Positions 41,181 to 50,271 are shown, counted from the first letter of the stretch. The stretch is 64,000 bases of DNA from a virus (IMGVR_UViG_3300031576_000009:37721-101720), one strand, 5' to 3'. Notes: generated by a model not told the origin, from the letters alone. Made by a program: numbers and translations.

Positions 41181-42310
41181 TATGCCGCCTCCTTCCGCTT
41201 CTTCTGCTTCCTGAGCTTCGAGAGCTTCTTGGCCATGCGTGTTTTGTAGTTGCCAAGATCGGTGAAGAGGAACGCAAGCGTCTCCAGGTCCTTGAAGCTG
41301 TTCTCGTCGATCAGGTTCATCATGACCAGGAGATCACGGAAGTTGATCTTGTACACGTCGATGTCGATCCGCGAGAGGAACCGTAGGTCGAAAGGTGCGT
41401 TCTGGATCACCCAGATCGTCTTGGGGTCCTCGAACTTGCGCTTCAGTCGACTGCGGATCACCTCCCACTGGTGCGCGGTCCAGACCTCGACGCGCTTAAA
41501 GCCGTAACGTGGTAGCACCCACGCCTCGTACTCCTTCCACGAGAAAGACATGCACTGGATGTTGGCCCGCTGGTAGTCAAGCGCGGTGCCCACGATTCGC
41601 TGGAGCTTCGTACGGAAGGCACTCGTCTCCGAGTCGAACGCGATCACCTTCTGACGATCGAGCTCATCGAGGAACACCAGGGCCTCTCCGAACGTCTGAC
41701 AGATGCGGTACACGACGGGGTGTCGTGGTGTTGCCCGGCCTCCTGTCGCGACGCGGTACGCGCGTTCCAGATCGCGTACGACGACACCCCGGTAGCCTTC
41801 GTTGCCACGGAGTAGGTACGCTGGATGGAAGGTCGGCAGCACCTTCGGCGCCGTTGGGAGGAGGTCGATTGGTTCATGGAGCTCTCCACGCGCCTTGGTG
41901 ATACCTGACTTCCCGACGGTTGAGCGAAGGGCCACGTCCCCGAGCGCCACCAATAACTTCGGAGCGACGCGCCGAATCTCGACATTCAGCCGCTGACGGC
42001 AACAGGCGATCGCCTGGTCGATGTCCTTCCCCTGCTTCTTCATGTCGATGGGGATTTGGCACTTCAACGCGTTGGCGATGTACACCTCGTCTCGGTCGAT
42101 CTTCGGCTCCGTCTCGTCGAGCAGTCCGTTCAAGTACTGCCCGGCTCGTCCGTAGAAGGGGCGACCCGTTCTCACCTCCTCCCAGCTCGGGGCTTCACCG
42201 ACGAACATGATTTTCGCGTCGGGTGGCCCTTCACTCATGACCATCGGGGCACGATAGAGAGGACACTGCTCACAGATGGCAACTTTCTCTTCTCGCAGTA
42301 CGCCGCCCAT
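41180..42310 (-). CDS. uracil-DNA glycosylase fused to N-terminal polymerase exonuclease (split gene)
   Basis: 376 residues. Residues 1-190: family-4-type uracil-DNA glycosylase features (CEQC 13-16, VGEAPSW 37-43, GRPFYGRAGQYL 49-60, Cys84, Cys103-104, HPAYLLRGN 162-170), consistent with a 4Fe-4S cluster. Residues about 218-376: start of a DnaQ/PolA 3'-5' exonuclease with FDSETS (226-231) and NAPFDLRFL (304-312). It stops before Exo III, which is in 39208-40701. UDG-PolA fusions are known in some phages (for example SPO1). Confidence 0.85.
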   Translation of the reverse strand: MGGVLREEKVAICEQCPLYRAPMVMSEGPPDAKIMFVGEAPSWEEVRTGRPFYGRAGQYLNGLLDETEPKIDRDEVYIANALKCQIPIDMKKQGKDIDQAIACCRQRLNVEIRRVAPKLLVALGDVALRSTVGKSGITKARGELHEPIDLLPTAPKVLPTFHPAYLLRGNEGYRGVVVRDLERAYRVATGGRATPRHPVVYRICQTFGEALVFLDELDRQKVIAFDSETSAFRTKLQRIVGTALDYQRANIQCMSFSWKEYEAWVLPRYGFKRVEVWTAHQWEVIRSRLKRKFEDPKTIWVIQNAPFDLRFLSRIDIDVYKINFRDLLVMMNLIDENSFKDLETLAFLFTDLGNYKTRMAKKLSKLRKQKKRKEAA

Positions 42311-43305
42311 TAGAGCACCCGCTCCATCGCACCACTCACAGACACTTCCCAGATTGAGGACCGATTCCCGTACTTTGAACGGAACGCACGATCCACGAGC
42401 TTCTGAAACAGATGGCGGGCGAAGTGATCTGGCTGCGGCTTCTCCGCTGGCAAGATCAGACCCGCCGTCGGATAGCACTCGCGGAGCTTCTCCCACGCTG
42501 CTCGTGCCGGAGAGACCTTACTACGGCCGGGGGTGTCCCACGCGTCGCGATCCCACGCGAGCACGATCTGTCGGATGTACCGCTTCTGATCAGCCAGACA
42601 CAGCAGTTGCTTCTCGGAGAGCTTCTTCCCAAACGTCGCGAGCCCCTGGTACATGAGCGCGGGGATCACACCTTCGACCAAGATCACGCGCCCCATCGTC
42701 AGGTACGCTTGTGGATATAGGACACGCGCTGATGGGAAGCCCCTCGGGAAGCGGTACTTCGGCTCCTCCTTACCGATCGTGCGCGCCTGGAAGCCGACGA
42801 GCTGATTGCCCCAGACGACCGGAAACACGACCCGTCGCGCGTATGGCCCTGTAGGGCAGTAGCGCAGCTGGAACGTGAGGGCCTCACGGATGCTGAGACC
42901 ACGCTTCTCGATGAACTCGATCGCCTCGGGGAACTTCCACGCGGGATGGCAGTGTGGTGGAAGCTCGCCGGGCAGTAGCCCGTCCGCAGAACGTTGACCG
43001 ACCTCGGTCGTCATGGCTCGCAGGTCCCGCACCTTCGGGGCGGCGTCGAGTTCGAACCGCTTCGGCAAGTTGAGATCGCGAATCAACCGCTCGAACGAGA
43101 AGTTCTCCTTGCAGCGCTGACAATGCCCCAACCGCTTCACCAGGTTGACGTACAGATGCTTCTCTTTACCGCAGTCGGGGCAGTCGAGCATCACCTCGTT
43201 CGAGTGGAACACGTGCTGGTACGGCACATGCGCCGCGTTCAGCATACGCAAGAGGATCGGCGTCTGTCGCGCCGGATCAGCTAGCCGGGTTGCTACCGTC
43301 GCCAT
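42310..43305 (-). CDS. DnaG-type primase
   Basis: 331 residues. Zinc domain MLDCPDCGKEKH...LGHCQRCKENF (CHC2-like), then an RNAP-basic domain and TOPRIM segment VILVEGVIPALMYQG with DRDAWDTPGR later. Single-domain primase partnering the DnaB-like helicase at 43551-44870. Confidence 0.8.
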   Translation of the reverse strand: MATVATRLADPARQTPILLRMLNAAHVPYQHVFHSNEVMLDCPDCGKEKHLYVNLVKRLGHCQRCKENFSFERLIRDLNLPKRFELDAAPKVRDLRAMTTEVGQRSADGLLPGELPPHCHPAWKFPEAIEFIEKRGLSIREALTFQLRYCPTGPYARRVVFPVVWGNQLVGFQARTIGKEEPKYRFPRGFPSARVLYPQAYLTMGRVILVEGVIPALMYQGLATFGKKLSEKQLLCLADQKRYIRQIVLAWDRDAWDTPGRSKVSPARAAWEKLRECYPTAGLILPAEKPQPDHFARHLFQKLVDRAFRSKYGNRSSIWEVSVSGAMERVL

Positions 43306-43549
43306 CCTTGATGTCCTCGACCTTCGCGAGCCCCGACATGATGAGCGCCGAGGAACCGATGTCCATCAGGACCTGCAACAGAGGAGGAAGCTCCTTCATG
43401 TTGGCGAGTCCGAGCAGCATCAACATCGTGTCCCGCACGTCGATGATCGCTTCGAGCTTCGCCATCTCCACGTAGTACATCCGATCATCGCCCTTCTTGT
43501 TCTTGGCGACCTTGTGGAGCTTCTGGAAGATTTCCTCCTTGGTATCCAT
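43277..43549 (-). CDS. small hypothetical protein
   Basis: 90 residues from MDTKEEIFQKLHK (an earlier start MPDQWF at 43570 is possible). Helical (MLMLLGLANMKELPPLLQVL). Lies between helicase and primase. Function unknown. Confidence 0.6.
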   Translation of the reverse strand: MDTKEEIFQKLHKVAKNKKGDDRMYYVEMAKLEAIIDVRDTMLMLLGLANMKELPPLLQVLMDIGSSALIMSGLAKVEDIKDGDGSNPAS

Positions 43550-43550
43550 G

Positions 43551-44870
43551 CTAAACCATTGGTCGGGCATAGAAGGCCCCCTTGCTGAAGTTGGTTCGCA
43601 CCTTCATCGTGTGGCCGTCGCCACCGTGCGTGTACTTGGCTAGGTGCAGACGCGCGACCTCCTTCTTCTTCTCCTCCGGGGTGCGGTTGATGCTGACGAC
43701 CAGGGTTGCCTCCATCACCGCGCCGTACGACTCGGCGGTGTCCTCGACAGTCACGACCTCGTTCGAGCGCGATCCCCGGTTACCCTGGAACGCCGTCCAG
43801 CCGATGAGCCGGTACTTCTGGCAAAAGGCGATCCACTCGGACATCACGGACTGGAGCGCCAGGTAGCGGTTCTCCATCGTCTGCACGGTGTCGTAGAAGC
43901 TCGGGATCATGTAGTTGACAAAGTCGACCACGATCACGTGTGGCGTGAAGCCGTTCGCGATGCACTGCTGTACGTGCGCATCGAGCGTGTGTGGCCCCGC
44001 CTTGTGGCGCTGGAAGTACTTGAGCAGGATGCAGTCGCCGTAGATGCGGCCGAAGCGGGTCACGTTCTTCAGCACCGTCTTCGGCATATGCGCGAGATCG
44101 TGCTGCTTTACCCCACCAAGCGAGGCATCGAGTATCTCGGCGATGTCGTCCTCAGGGAGCTGCAACGTGTAGTAGATCACGTTGCGCCTCTGGAGCGCGG
44201 CTGCCTTCGCCAGGTGACAGAGGAAGCGGGTCTTACCCGCACCAGTAGGAGCGAGCGCGCACCCTGTCTCCCCAGACCGTAGGCCACCGTTGCGCAGCCG
44301 ATCGTCGAGCTGCTGGATCAGCGTTTTGACAACGAGCCGAGGAATCTTCAGCCGATTGCGTACACGCTGGCTGACAGTGGACACGTAGAACGTACCGATC
44401 CCAGTACCGTCCGAATCACCGTTCAGCAGTGCCTTGCCGAAGAGCGTACGAACACCACCGAGATCACCCTTCTCCATCAGCGGGAGCGCGTCGCGGTGGG
44501 CGATGATCAGCTGCTGCATCGAGGCAAAGTCGCGGGCGTGACGTAGCAAGAATTGCACCTCGGACTCACGTTTGATCCTGTGCTTCTTCAGCTTGCGGAA
44601 AATCTCACGGAAGAAGTTGCGTTCTTCACGGTCGGGGAGTTGGGAAAAGATGCGCTCGCGGAGGACGCGGCGCGTGGGAAGGTGGCCGAGCTCCCGGAAG
44701 GAATCCCGAAGCTCCTGCCAGACGAGCGGGATGCCCGGAGTCGAGAAGTGCTCTGGGGCGAGGATATCTAGCGTCGTCGCGAGCCGAGGATCGCCGTCGA
44801 TGATCCCCGCAGCGAGCGCGTACTGAAACCCGTCAGAGAGCGGTACGCGTTTGCCGACGGACGACTTCAT
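43551..44870 (-). CDS. DnaB-like replicative helicase
   Basis: 439 residues. N-terminal helical domain, Walker A APTGAGKTRFL at 207-217, then Walker B-type VIVVDFVNYM and QGNRGSRS, as in DnaB/gp41-type helicases. Expected hexameric 5'-3' helicase with the neighbouring primase. Confidence 0.85.
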   Translation of the reverse strand: MKSSVGKRVPLSDGFQYALAAGIIDGDPRLATTLDILAPEHFSTPGIPLVWQELRDSFRELGHLPTRRVLRERIFSQLPDREERNFFREIFRKLKKHRIKRESEVQFLLRHARDFASMQQLIIAHRDALPLMEKGDLGGVRTLFGKALLNGDSDGTGIGTFYVSTVSQRVRNRLKIPRLVVKTLIQQLDDRLRNGGLRSGETGCALAPTGAGKTRFLCHLAKAAALQRRNVIYYTLQLPEDDIAEILDASLGGVKQHDLAHMPKTVLKNVTRFGRIYGDCILLKYFQRHKAGPHTLDAHVQQCIANGFTPHVIVVDFVNYMIPSFYDTVQTMENRYLALQSVMSEWIAFCQKYRLIGWTAFQGNRGSRSNEVVTVEDTAESYGAVMEATLVVSINRTPEEKKKEVARLHLAKYTHGGDGHTMKVRTNFSKGAFYARPMV

Positions 44871-45279
44871 CGATGTGCGTTATGAACTTGCTGGTGAACA
44901 CGCCGCTGTTGCGGACGATGGGCCAGACGACGCGCAGCGGTTCAGCACGCGCTGCACAGAGGTGATCGAGCGTGTCTTCTTCGTGCTTCCACCGAACGCC
45001 CTTCTTGACGACCAGCTGACGGCGCTCCTCCCAGGCGAAGTACATCTTCCAGACCTTCTCGCTGACGAAGTGCTCGGGGAAGGTACCAGCGCCAAAGTAC
45101 GAGAATACGGCCCAGGCGAACCGGGCTGTATCAGCAGGGTAGCCGCGCTCCTGTAGCTGCGACAATTTGACGGCTGCGCGCTTGAAGAAAATGACCTTCC
45201 GTGAGCTCTCGCGGAAGATGCGTGGGAAGGAGTCCCCGCACCACCGTCGTTTGAGCTCCGCGTAGAGCTTGAGCAGCAT
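44833..45279 (-). CDS. hypothetical protein
   Basis: 148 residues from MLLKLYAELKRRWCG; the start is uncertain because the upstream helicase end overlaps the frame. Basic and aromatic (KVWKMYFAWEERR). No family recognised. Confidence 0.5.
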   Translation of the reverse strand: MLLKLYAELKRRWCGDSFPRIFRESSRKVIFFKRAAVKLSQLQERGYPADTARFAWAVFSYFGAGTFPEHFVSEKVWKMYFAWEERRQLVVKKGVRWKHEEDTLDHLCAARAEPLRVVWPIVRNSGVFTSKFITHIDEVVRRQTRTAL

Positions 45280-45331
45280 GGACGCCCGCTGCTGATCGCG
45301 GGGCGAGAGCGCGAAGGCTGTGCGCCTGGCG

Positions 45332-46849
45332 TCATGAAAGAGAACGAGCCGCGTTCTTCGCGGTGTACTGATTGAGGTTCGTGAACGGGATATCTTCGAC
45401 ATCTTCGACACTGCGGATGACATAGCCCTCCTCGCGGTACACCTTGAGCCGATCTCGGCTGTGACGAGCGAAGTACGGACTCATCTGATCATCGAAATCG
45501 ATCAAGTACAGTTCGTTGATAACCTTCTTCTTGCGCATGCCGCGCCCAGGTATCTGCAGGCTCGCGATCTGGGACTTCCCGCCATCAAGTCGGACGATGC
45601 AGCGGATCACCGGCACGTCGATCCCCATGTGGAAGATGCCCGACGCGATCACGATCCGGGTCTCTTCGCGGCGCATCGCATCAAGATAGTGCTTCCGACG
45701 CTCTGCTGGATCGCGGTAGCAGAGGAACGGCACGCGCATTCCGTACGAGCGAAACATGCGACGCAGTACTTCACCGTGCGCCCGCTTCTGAACCAGCAGG
45801 AGCGTAATCCACCCCGACTCGGCTGCATGCAGCGCGGCGGCGATCCCGAGCTTGTTGCGATACTCGTTGTGATGGATCGCGAGCCGCTCGGCAGCCGCGT
45901 AGCGTGCCTGAGTCCGTGGCTGCGTGACCTTGAACATGAACACGGAAACCTTCGAGAGCAGCCCACAGGCCCGGAGCTTGCGTGAGGGGAGATGGTAGAG
46001 CACGTCCCCAAACGTTCCCGTGAGGAACCAGTCGCCCAGGTCCTCGGTCCGACGGAGCAGCGAACCACCAAACGCCAGACGCACGAAGGCTCGTGGGCAT
46101 GCCCGCACGATGTCCTGGTACACGTTGTCTGAAACGAGGTGCGCTTCGTCGACCACGACGGTCCGAATACGATGCAAAAAAGAAAGGACCCGTGAGTCCT
46201 CTTGGCGAACTCGGGGTCCTAGTGTCTGGATCATAGCCATGGTGATCTGCTTCGGGTCCCAGCGGCCCATACCGATCTGTCCGATCTCCTGTCCGGTGAG
46301 CAAACGATACACGTCGGCCCCCTGCAGGAGGAGATCACGGCGCGGGACGAGATAGAGCGAATGACCGCCGAACATTTGGCAGGCCCAGAAGGCGGTCACG
46401 GTCTTCCCCGAGCCGGTCGGCATGGAGATGAGCCCACGCGGCCAAGGGAGCTGATTGCGGCCCACCGTCTGTCGAGCGACAGCGCGGATAGCCAGGTGTT
46501 GCAGTACACACTGTACGGGATGGATGTCGAAGCCACGGCTGCGAAGCAGCGTAGCCCAACGTTCGGGAGGGAGTACTACAGAGGGAGCGTGCAGCGCGCG
46601 ACGATCGATAATCTTCGAGTGCACGTCGTTTTCGGTGAGAACCTCCAGCGCGTATGGCAGGAGGCCCGAAGGGAAGAGCTTGGTAACCTTGTTGTAGAAC
46701 TTTCGGCGGCCGTCCCAGTGATGCTGTTGGTAGGCCTTGGTCCAGTAGTAGTTCGGCTGAGTGAAGGCGAGCGCTTCGGAGAGCGCGTTCTCGCTGCGCT
46801 TGCTCGCAGAGAGTACTCGACAGTCTCCGTTCGTGAGTGCGATCTTCAT
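45332..46849 (-). CDS. SF2 helicase, UvsW-like
   Basis: 505 residues. Motif I SMPTGSGKT (142-150), motif II VVDEAH (232-237), motif VI-type QIPGRGMRKKK (about 433-443). Matches phage UvsW-type DNA repair/recombination helicases. Adjacent to the other replication genes. Confidence 0.85.
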   Translation of the reverse strand: MKIALTNGDCRVLSASKRSENALSEALAFTQPNYYWTKAYQQHHWDGRRKFYNKVTKLFPSGLLPYALEVLTENDVHSKIIDRRALHAPSVVLPPERWATLLRSRGFDIHPVQCVLQHLAIRAVARQTVGRNQLPWPRGLISMPTGSGKTVTAFWACQMFGGHSLYLVPRRDLLLQGADVYRLLTGQEIGQIGMGRWDPKQITMAMIQTLGPRVRQEDSRVLSFLHRIRTVVVDEAHLVSDNVYQDIVRACPRAFVRLAFGGSLLRRTEDLGDWFLTGTFGDVLYHLPSRKLRACGLLSKVSVFMFKVTQPRTQARYAAAERLAIHHNEYRNKLGIAAALHAAESGWITLLLVQKRAHGEVLRRMFRSYGMRVPFLCYRDPAERRKHYLDAMRREETRIVIASGIFHMGIDVPVIRCIVRLDGGKSQIASLQIPGRGMRKKKVINELYLIDFDDQMSPYFARHSRDRLKVYREEGYVIRSVEDVEDIPFTNLNQYTAKNAARSLS

Positions 46850-46978
46850 CCGCTCAACCCAGCAACACTATCACTCCTGGCGACCGCCCCACCACGGTCT
46901 ACCTGCCAGTCCCAGAACTGACTTACGACCGCTCGGAGATGGCGACGAGCGGCGACCGGCTCCCAGATTGTTGCAGTA
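46850..46978 (-). other. 129-base gap without convincing gene
   Basis: An open frame runs TATIWEPVAARRHLRA to a stop that overlaps the helicase ATG, but it has no ATG, GTG or TTG. I see no other feature. Confidence 0.3.
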
Positions 46979-47419
46979 CTACTTCTTCTGACGCTTGGCG
47001 ATCGCGGCAATGAGCGTGTCTTTGTCCTTGCCCATCTTCTTGAGCCCAAGCGCTTTGCCGATGATGCGGAGCTCCGCGGTCTTGAACTTCTTCAGCTGAG
47101 CGAGCTTGTACGGAATGCCCTTCTTCAGCTTCGCGGCGGAAGCAGGAGCATCACCCTCGCCGTCATCACCCTCGCCGTCATCACCCTCGCCGTCATCACC
47201 CTCGCCGTCATCACCCTCGCCGTCATCACCCTCGCCGTCGTCGTCCTCGTCGTCGTCCTCGCCGTCGTCGTCCTCGCCGTCGTCGTCCTCTTCACCCTTG
47301 GTGTCCTCGCCGTCGTCGTCCTCTTCACCCTTGGTGTCCTCGTCGAACTCGTTGACCCATTCGAGGAACGCGTCGGCGAACTGCTTGAACGTGGTCACCA
47401 CCTTCTTGTTCGGCATCAT
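46979..47419 (-). CDS. acidic repeat protein with SAP/HeH-like C-terminus
   Basis: 146 residues. The middle is a low-complexity Asp/Glu/Gly tract with two 11-residue EDTKGEEDDDG repeats and six GEGDD repeats. The C-terminal 45 residues (LKKFKTAELRIIGKALGLKK) look like a SAP/HeH-type DNA- or chromatin-binding helix pair. First gene after a TTGACA promoter. Possible role in nucleic acid organisation or as DNA mimic; function unknown. Confidence 0.6.
   Translation of the reverse strand: MMPNKKVVTTFKQFADAFLEWVNEFDEDTKGEEDDDGEDTKGEEDDDGEDDDGEDDDEDDDGEGDDGEGDDGEGDDGEGDDGEGDDGEGDAPASAAKLKKGIPYKLAQLKKFKTAELRIIGKALGLKKMGKDKDTLIAAIAKRQKK
47151..47240 (-). repeat. six 15-bp direct repeats in the acidic gene
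   Basis: The unit TCACCCTCGCCGTCA occurs six times in register at 47151, 47166, 47181, 47196, 47211 and 47226 (the last ends with G), encoding the GEGDD repeats. A further 33-bp unit is repeated twice at about 47272-47337. Confidence 0.9.
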
Positions 47420-47484
47420 TCCTCCTCCGGTTGGCGAGAGAGCAGTAGGCCCCTCGCATGTTCACGACGTAATCGAAGGCGCGG

Positions 47485-47513
47485 GTGTACTATCCTCGTG
47501 TAGATGGTGTCAA
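47485..47513 (-). promoter_or_regulatory. promoter with TTGACA box
   Basis: Perfect -35 TTGACA at 47513-47508 preceded upstream by an A3/T8 tract (UP-like). A -10 candidate lies 15-18 bases on (TAGTAC or TACACC). Reads into the acidic protein and replication genes. Shares TTGACACC with the promoter at 60003-60029. Confidence 0.55.
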
Positions 47514-47597
47514 GGAAAAAAAATTTCGATGTCCTCCCGCGCTCTTATAAGCACCCCTCACGACAACAGGGGATGGTCTTGGGGCGGAGCCGGGTAA

Positions 47598-47885
47598 TCA
47601 GGCGTCGTGGTGGTCGAGGAAGAAGCCGAGCCCGAGCAGGTAGAGGAACTCTTCGCGGGTGATGTCGAAGGCCCATTCACGAAACTTAGAAATCCTGAAT
47701 TGTTGGGCATTATTGGCGATGATCATGACTGCCTGCGTGTCGAGCCCGTAGCAGTTGACCTTCCCTTGAAGCTCGGAGATTTGCTGCCCCTGATCGTCGA
47801 AGACGATCACGTTCCGGTTGGTGAAAAGGTAGACCGTGAACGGCTTCGCGTAGTCTCGCGTCCACGCAATCGCTTCTTCAGTCAT
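47598..47885 (-). CDS. small hypothetical protein
   Basis: 95 residues, EEFLYLLGLGFFLDHHDA at the C-terminus. Compact beta-like N-terminal half (VYLFTNRNVIVFDDQGQQ). Overlaps the upstream gene by 8 bases. Function unknown. Confidence 0.6.
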   Translation of the reverse strand: MTEEAIAWTRDYAKPFTVYLFTNRNVIVFDDQGQQISELQGKVNCYGLDTQAVMIIANNAQQFRISKFREWAFDITREEFLYLLGLGFFLDHHDA

Positions 47886-48573
47886 GCGACCTCCAACGTA
47901 ACGACTCGGACCGGACGCCGAGCTTCTGCAGGACGACCTGTATCATCTCAGCTGCCTTGTCGAACTCTGGCATGAGATGCCGATTGGCCAGGACCTCCTT
48001 CGGAATGTACTTGAACCAACCGAACATGACCCCGCTGATCTCGTTGTTCGGCTCCTCAGCAGGGATGTACTTCACTTGCTCCTCACTCCTGAGGAGCCAG
48101 CTTCCCACCACAGGTTCACCGATCGGCTCACCAGATGGACGTTTGATGTCGTACTGCACCCAGAGTGTCTCACCGTCGATGAAGGTACACTCCATGACGA
48201 TGCACTCCTGGCGCGCTGGGTCCTCTGACAGATTGTGCGGATGCTCGTTCCGAACGTCCTCTACCGTCTCGCCGGGAGCTGGACGCCGTGTACGCACGGT
48301 CCATGCTTCCATGATCGAGACGTAGCCCACGACATCGGCCCAGATCAGGACGGCTCTGGCGAGCGCGGCGAAGAATTGGACGCGGTTCTCACGAGGGTTC
48401 TGGAAGCCGATGACGCTGATCACGAAGACAGAGCCATCGTCGCGCTGGCCGAGCGGGAGGAGCATGGGCGTGTGCTCACGCCCTTCGGAAACAATCTGCT
48501 CAGCCTGCTCGGCGAGGTGGTCGATCATCTCCATCAGGGAGATGCGATCGTGCCTGAACGTAAATCCTTTCAT
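47878..48573 (-). CDS. hypothetical protein
   Basis: 231 residues from MKGFTFRHDRISL; Shine-Dalgarno in AGGGAGATCGGGG. Mixed alpha/beta; LWVQYDIKRPSGEPI and GWFKYIPKEVLA. No motif recognised. Confidence 0.6.
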   Translation of the reverse strand: MKGFTFRHDRISLMEMIDHLAEQAEQIVSEGREHTPMLLPLGQRDDGSVFVISVIGFQNPRENRVQFFAALARAVLIWADVVGYVSIMEAWTVRTRRPAPGETVEDVRNEHPHNLSEDPARQECIVMECTFIDGETLWVQYDIKRPSGEPIGEPVVGSWLLRSEEQVKYIPAEEPNNEISGVMFGWFKYIPKEVLANRHLMPEFDKAAEMIQVVLQKLGVRSESLRWRSHD

Positions 48574-48584
48574 CCCCGATCTCC

Positions 48585-49133
48585 CTAGTTCAGCTTCTCG
48601 TCGGTATCGTCCACGACGTAGAAGGGTTTTCCACGGTGCTCGGCGTGATGGTACAGGTACTTGATCACCGGACAGGTCCCCTTGGCCGAACACCCGATGA
48701 TCAAGAGCACTCGTCCACTGGGCTGAAGGCGACAGCCGCAGGCGAAGGCAATCGTACCATTTCTGCTGTACCGAATGATCACGACGCCATCGAGCCTCTC
48801 GCCCCGCAGCGTGAGGTCTGGCCACGTGTCGAACGTCCCATCACCTTCGCGCGCCTCTCGCTGGTGAAAGAGGCCTCGCCGAACCATCGTGAGCGCGTGG
48901 CGGATGTTCTCGGCCATCTTGTTCACGAGGTCGTCGTCTGTGAACTGCCGAACGTGCAGCTCCTTATCGAACCAGAGCCACTCTCCACACCGGAAGCAGA
49001 GCGTGACATCGTTCGGCTCTGGTGCGCGTTTCTTGTCCTCTGCGAGCAGGGCGGAAACCACATCCATCACGACACCACAGTTCGGGCACAGTGAAGGCGG
49101 CACCCTCGTTATGTGTACATCGTTCTCACCCAT
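48585..49133 (-). CDS. zinc-ribbon hypothetical protein
   Basis: 182 residues from MGENDVHITRVPP. CPNC and CFRC at the N-terminus, CGCRLQ and CSAKGTCP later. Possibly nucleic-acid or Fe-S binding. Overlaps the upstream gene by 8 bases. Confidence 0.6.
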   Translation of the reverse strand: MGENDVHITRVPPSLCPNCGVVMDVVSALLAEDKKRAPEPNDVTLCFRCGEWLWFDKELHVRQFTDDDLVNKMAENIRHALTMVRRGLFHQREAREGDGTFDTWPDLTLRGERLDGVVIIRYSRNGTIAFACGCRLQPSGRVLLIIGCSAKGTCPVIKYLYHHAEHRGKPFYVVDDTDEKLN

Positions 49134-50043
49134 CGCTGTCCTCCTCACCGAGCATCGTCACGATCTGATCCCACTCGTTGGAGACGAGCGCAAGCAGTCG
49201 ACGATGCTCTGCCTCCTCGGCCACCTTCACGTCCCACTTGGCGTTGTCGCACAGGTCGAGGACGCGATCACGGATCAACTGTGCGAGCAGGGCAGGCTCC
49301 AGCGCGTCGATCTCCCAGCTCTCGTGACCGAACTCGACTACGTAGCCCTGAAAGCGCGCATCGGTCGTCTTCGCGGGGTTCGGTGGTGGGTTGTATTGCT
49401 CGATCTGATCCATGTTGAGCGCCAGGCGATCGAGCTTCACGCGCACCCCCAAGAAGAGCCGGAGCCGATCCCGGATGTCGCGCGTCATGTCGATCCCACT
49501 CGGGTCGTGATCACCCAAGTGCAGCACGACCGGCGTCTGCCCTTGCTTGCGGAAGCCGACCAGGCGTTGCGCGCTCGACCACATCTCGCTCTGGCTGGTG
49601 TAGCCACGACATGAGAGGAACGGAATCTGGAGCTCGCGGCACACCGGCTCGATGACACCTGCGAGGGCTTCCTTCTCGATCCAGACCTCGGGGCGGAAGT
49701 TCTGATCCACCCACTTGTCGATGCGGAACGCTCTAGCTGCCGAGTCGAGGATGCTCTCGGGAGTGATCCAGCTGGGCGGCATGTTGGTTTCTCGGGTGCG
49801 ATCCTCGATGAACTCCCAGTCGATCAGTCCAGCAAGCCGTGCATCGTTCACGATCGATCCAAGCCGCTTGTAGCTCTTCACGGTGTTGGGCAGGAGGTCC
49901 CTGGCGACGAACTGGTAGTAGAGCTGCCTGAGCGTCAGCCGGAAACCCTGCTGTTGGTACTGGGTGATGATCTCGTTCGCCTTATCGATGATGCGCAGCG
50001 AATCATCGCGGAAGTTGAAGCTCTTGTACTCGATCATCGGCAT
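49126..50043 (-). CDS. Spo11/TopoVI-A-like TOPRIM protein
   Basis: 305 residues. N-terminal LTLRQLYYQFVARD with candidate catalytic tyrosines (42-43) like the 5Y-CAP region; TOPRIM features EVWIEKEAL (Glu124), SCRGYTSQS and LGDHDPSGIDM (177-185). Resembles topoisomerase VI subunit A/Spo11-type proteins seen in large phages. Whether it cuts DNA here is not known. Confidence 0.7.
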   Translation of the reverse strand: MPMIEYKSFNFRDDSLRIIDKANEIITQYQQQGFRLTLRQLYYQFVARDLLPNTVKSYKRLGSIVNDARLAGLIDWEFIEDRTRETNMPPSWITPESILDSAARAFRIDKWVDQNFRPEVWIEKEALAGVIEPVCRELQIPFLSCRGYTSQSEMWSSAQRLVGFRKQGQTPVVLHLGDHDPSGIDMTRDIRDRLRLFLGVRVKLDRLALNMDQIEQYNPPPNPAKTTDARFQGYVVEFGHESWEIDALEPALLAQLIRDRVLDLCDNAKWDVKVAEEAEHRRLLALVSNEWDQIVTMLGEEDSDG

Positions 50044-50046
50044 AGG

Positions 50047-50271
50047 TCACACCGTCAGGCTCAGGATCGCTCGCACGTGCTTGACCGCCGTCTCGACCGC
50101 CTCCAGGTGACGACGGACCGCAGTGAGACAGGTGAGACAGGCAGCGTCGTTCACCGGGTCCTCGGCGATGCTGGCGATCGAGATGCCGTTGTTCTCGATC
50201 GACCCACCATGCTCACGAACCTTCCGCCAGGCGTACGGTGTGACCAACACCTTCTTCTTGCTCGCCGCCAT
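50047..50271 (-). CDS. small hypothetical protein
   Basis: 74 residues; CLTCLTAVRRHLEAVE may bind a metal. Basic N-terminus. Function unknown. Confidence 0.55.
   Translation of the reverse strand: MAASKKKVLVTPYAWRKVREHGGSIENNGISIASIAEDPVNDAACLTCLTAVRRHLEAVETAVKHVRAILSLTV

Noticed and set aside
40674-42310. group I intron in the polymerase gene
   Set aside because: The HNH ORF fills the whole space between the two polymerase pieces, leaving no room for the conserved intron core.
47151-47240. 15-bp repeats as a CRISPR array
   Set aside because: No spacers: the units are contiguous and encode a protein repeat.
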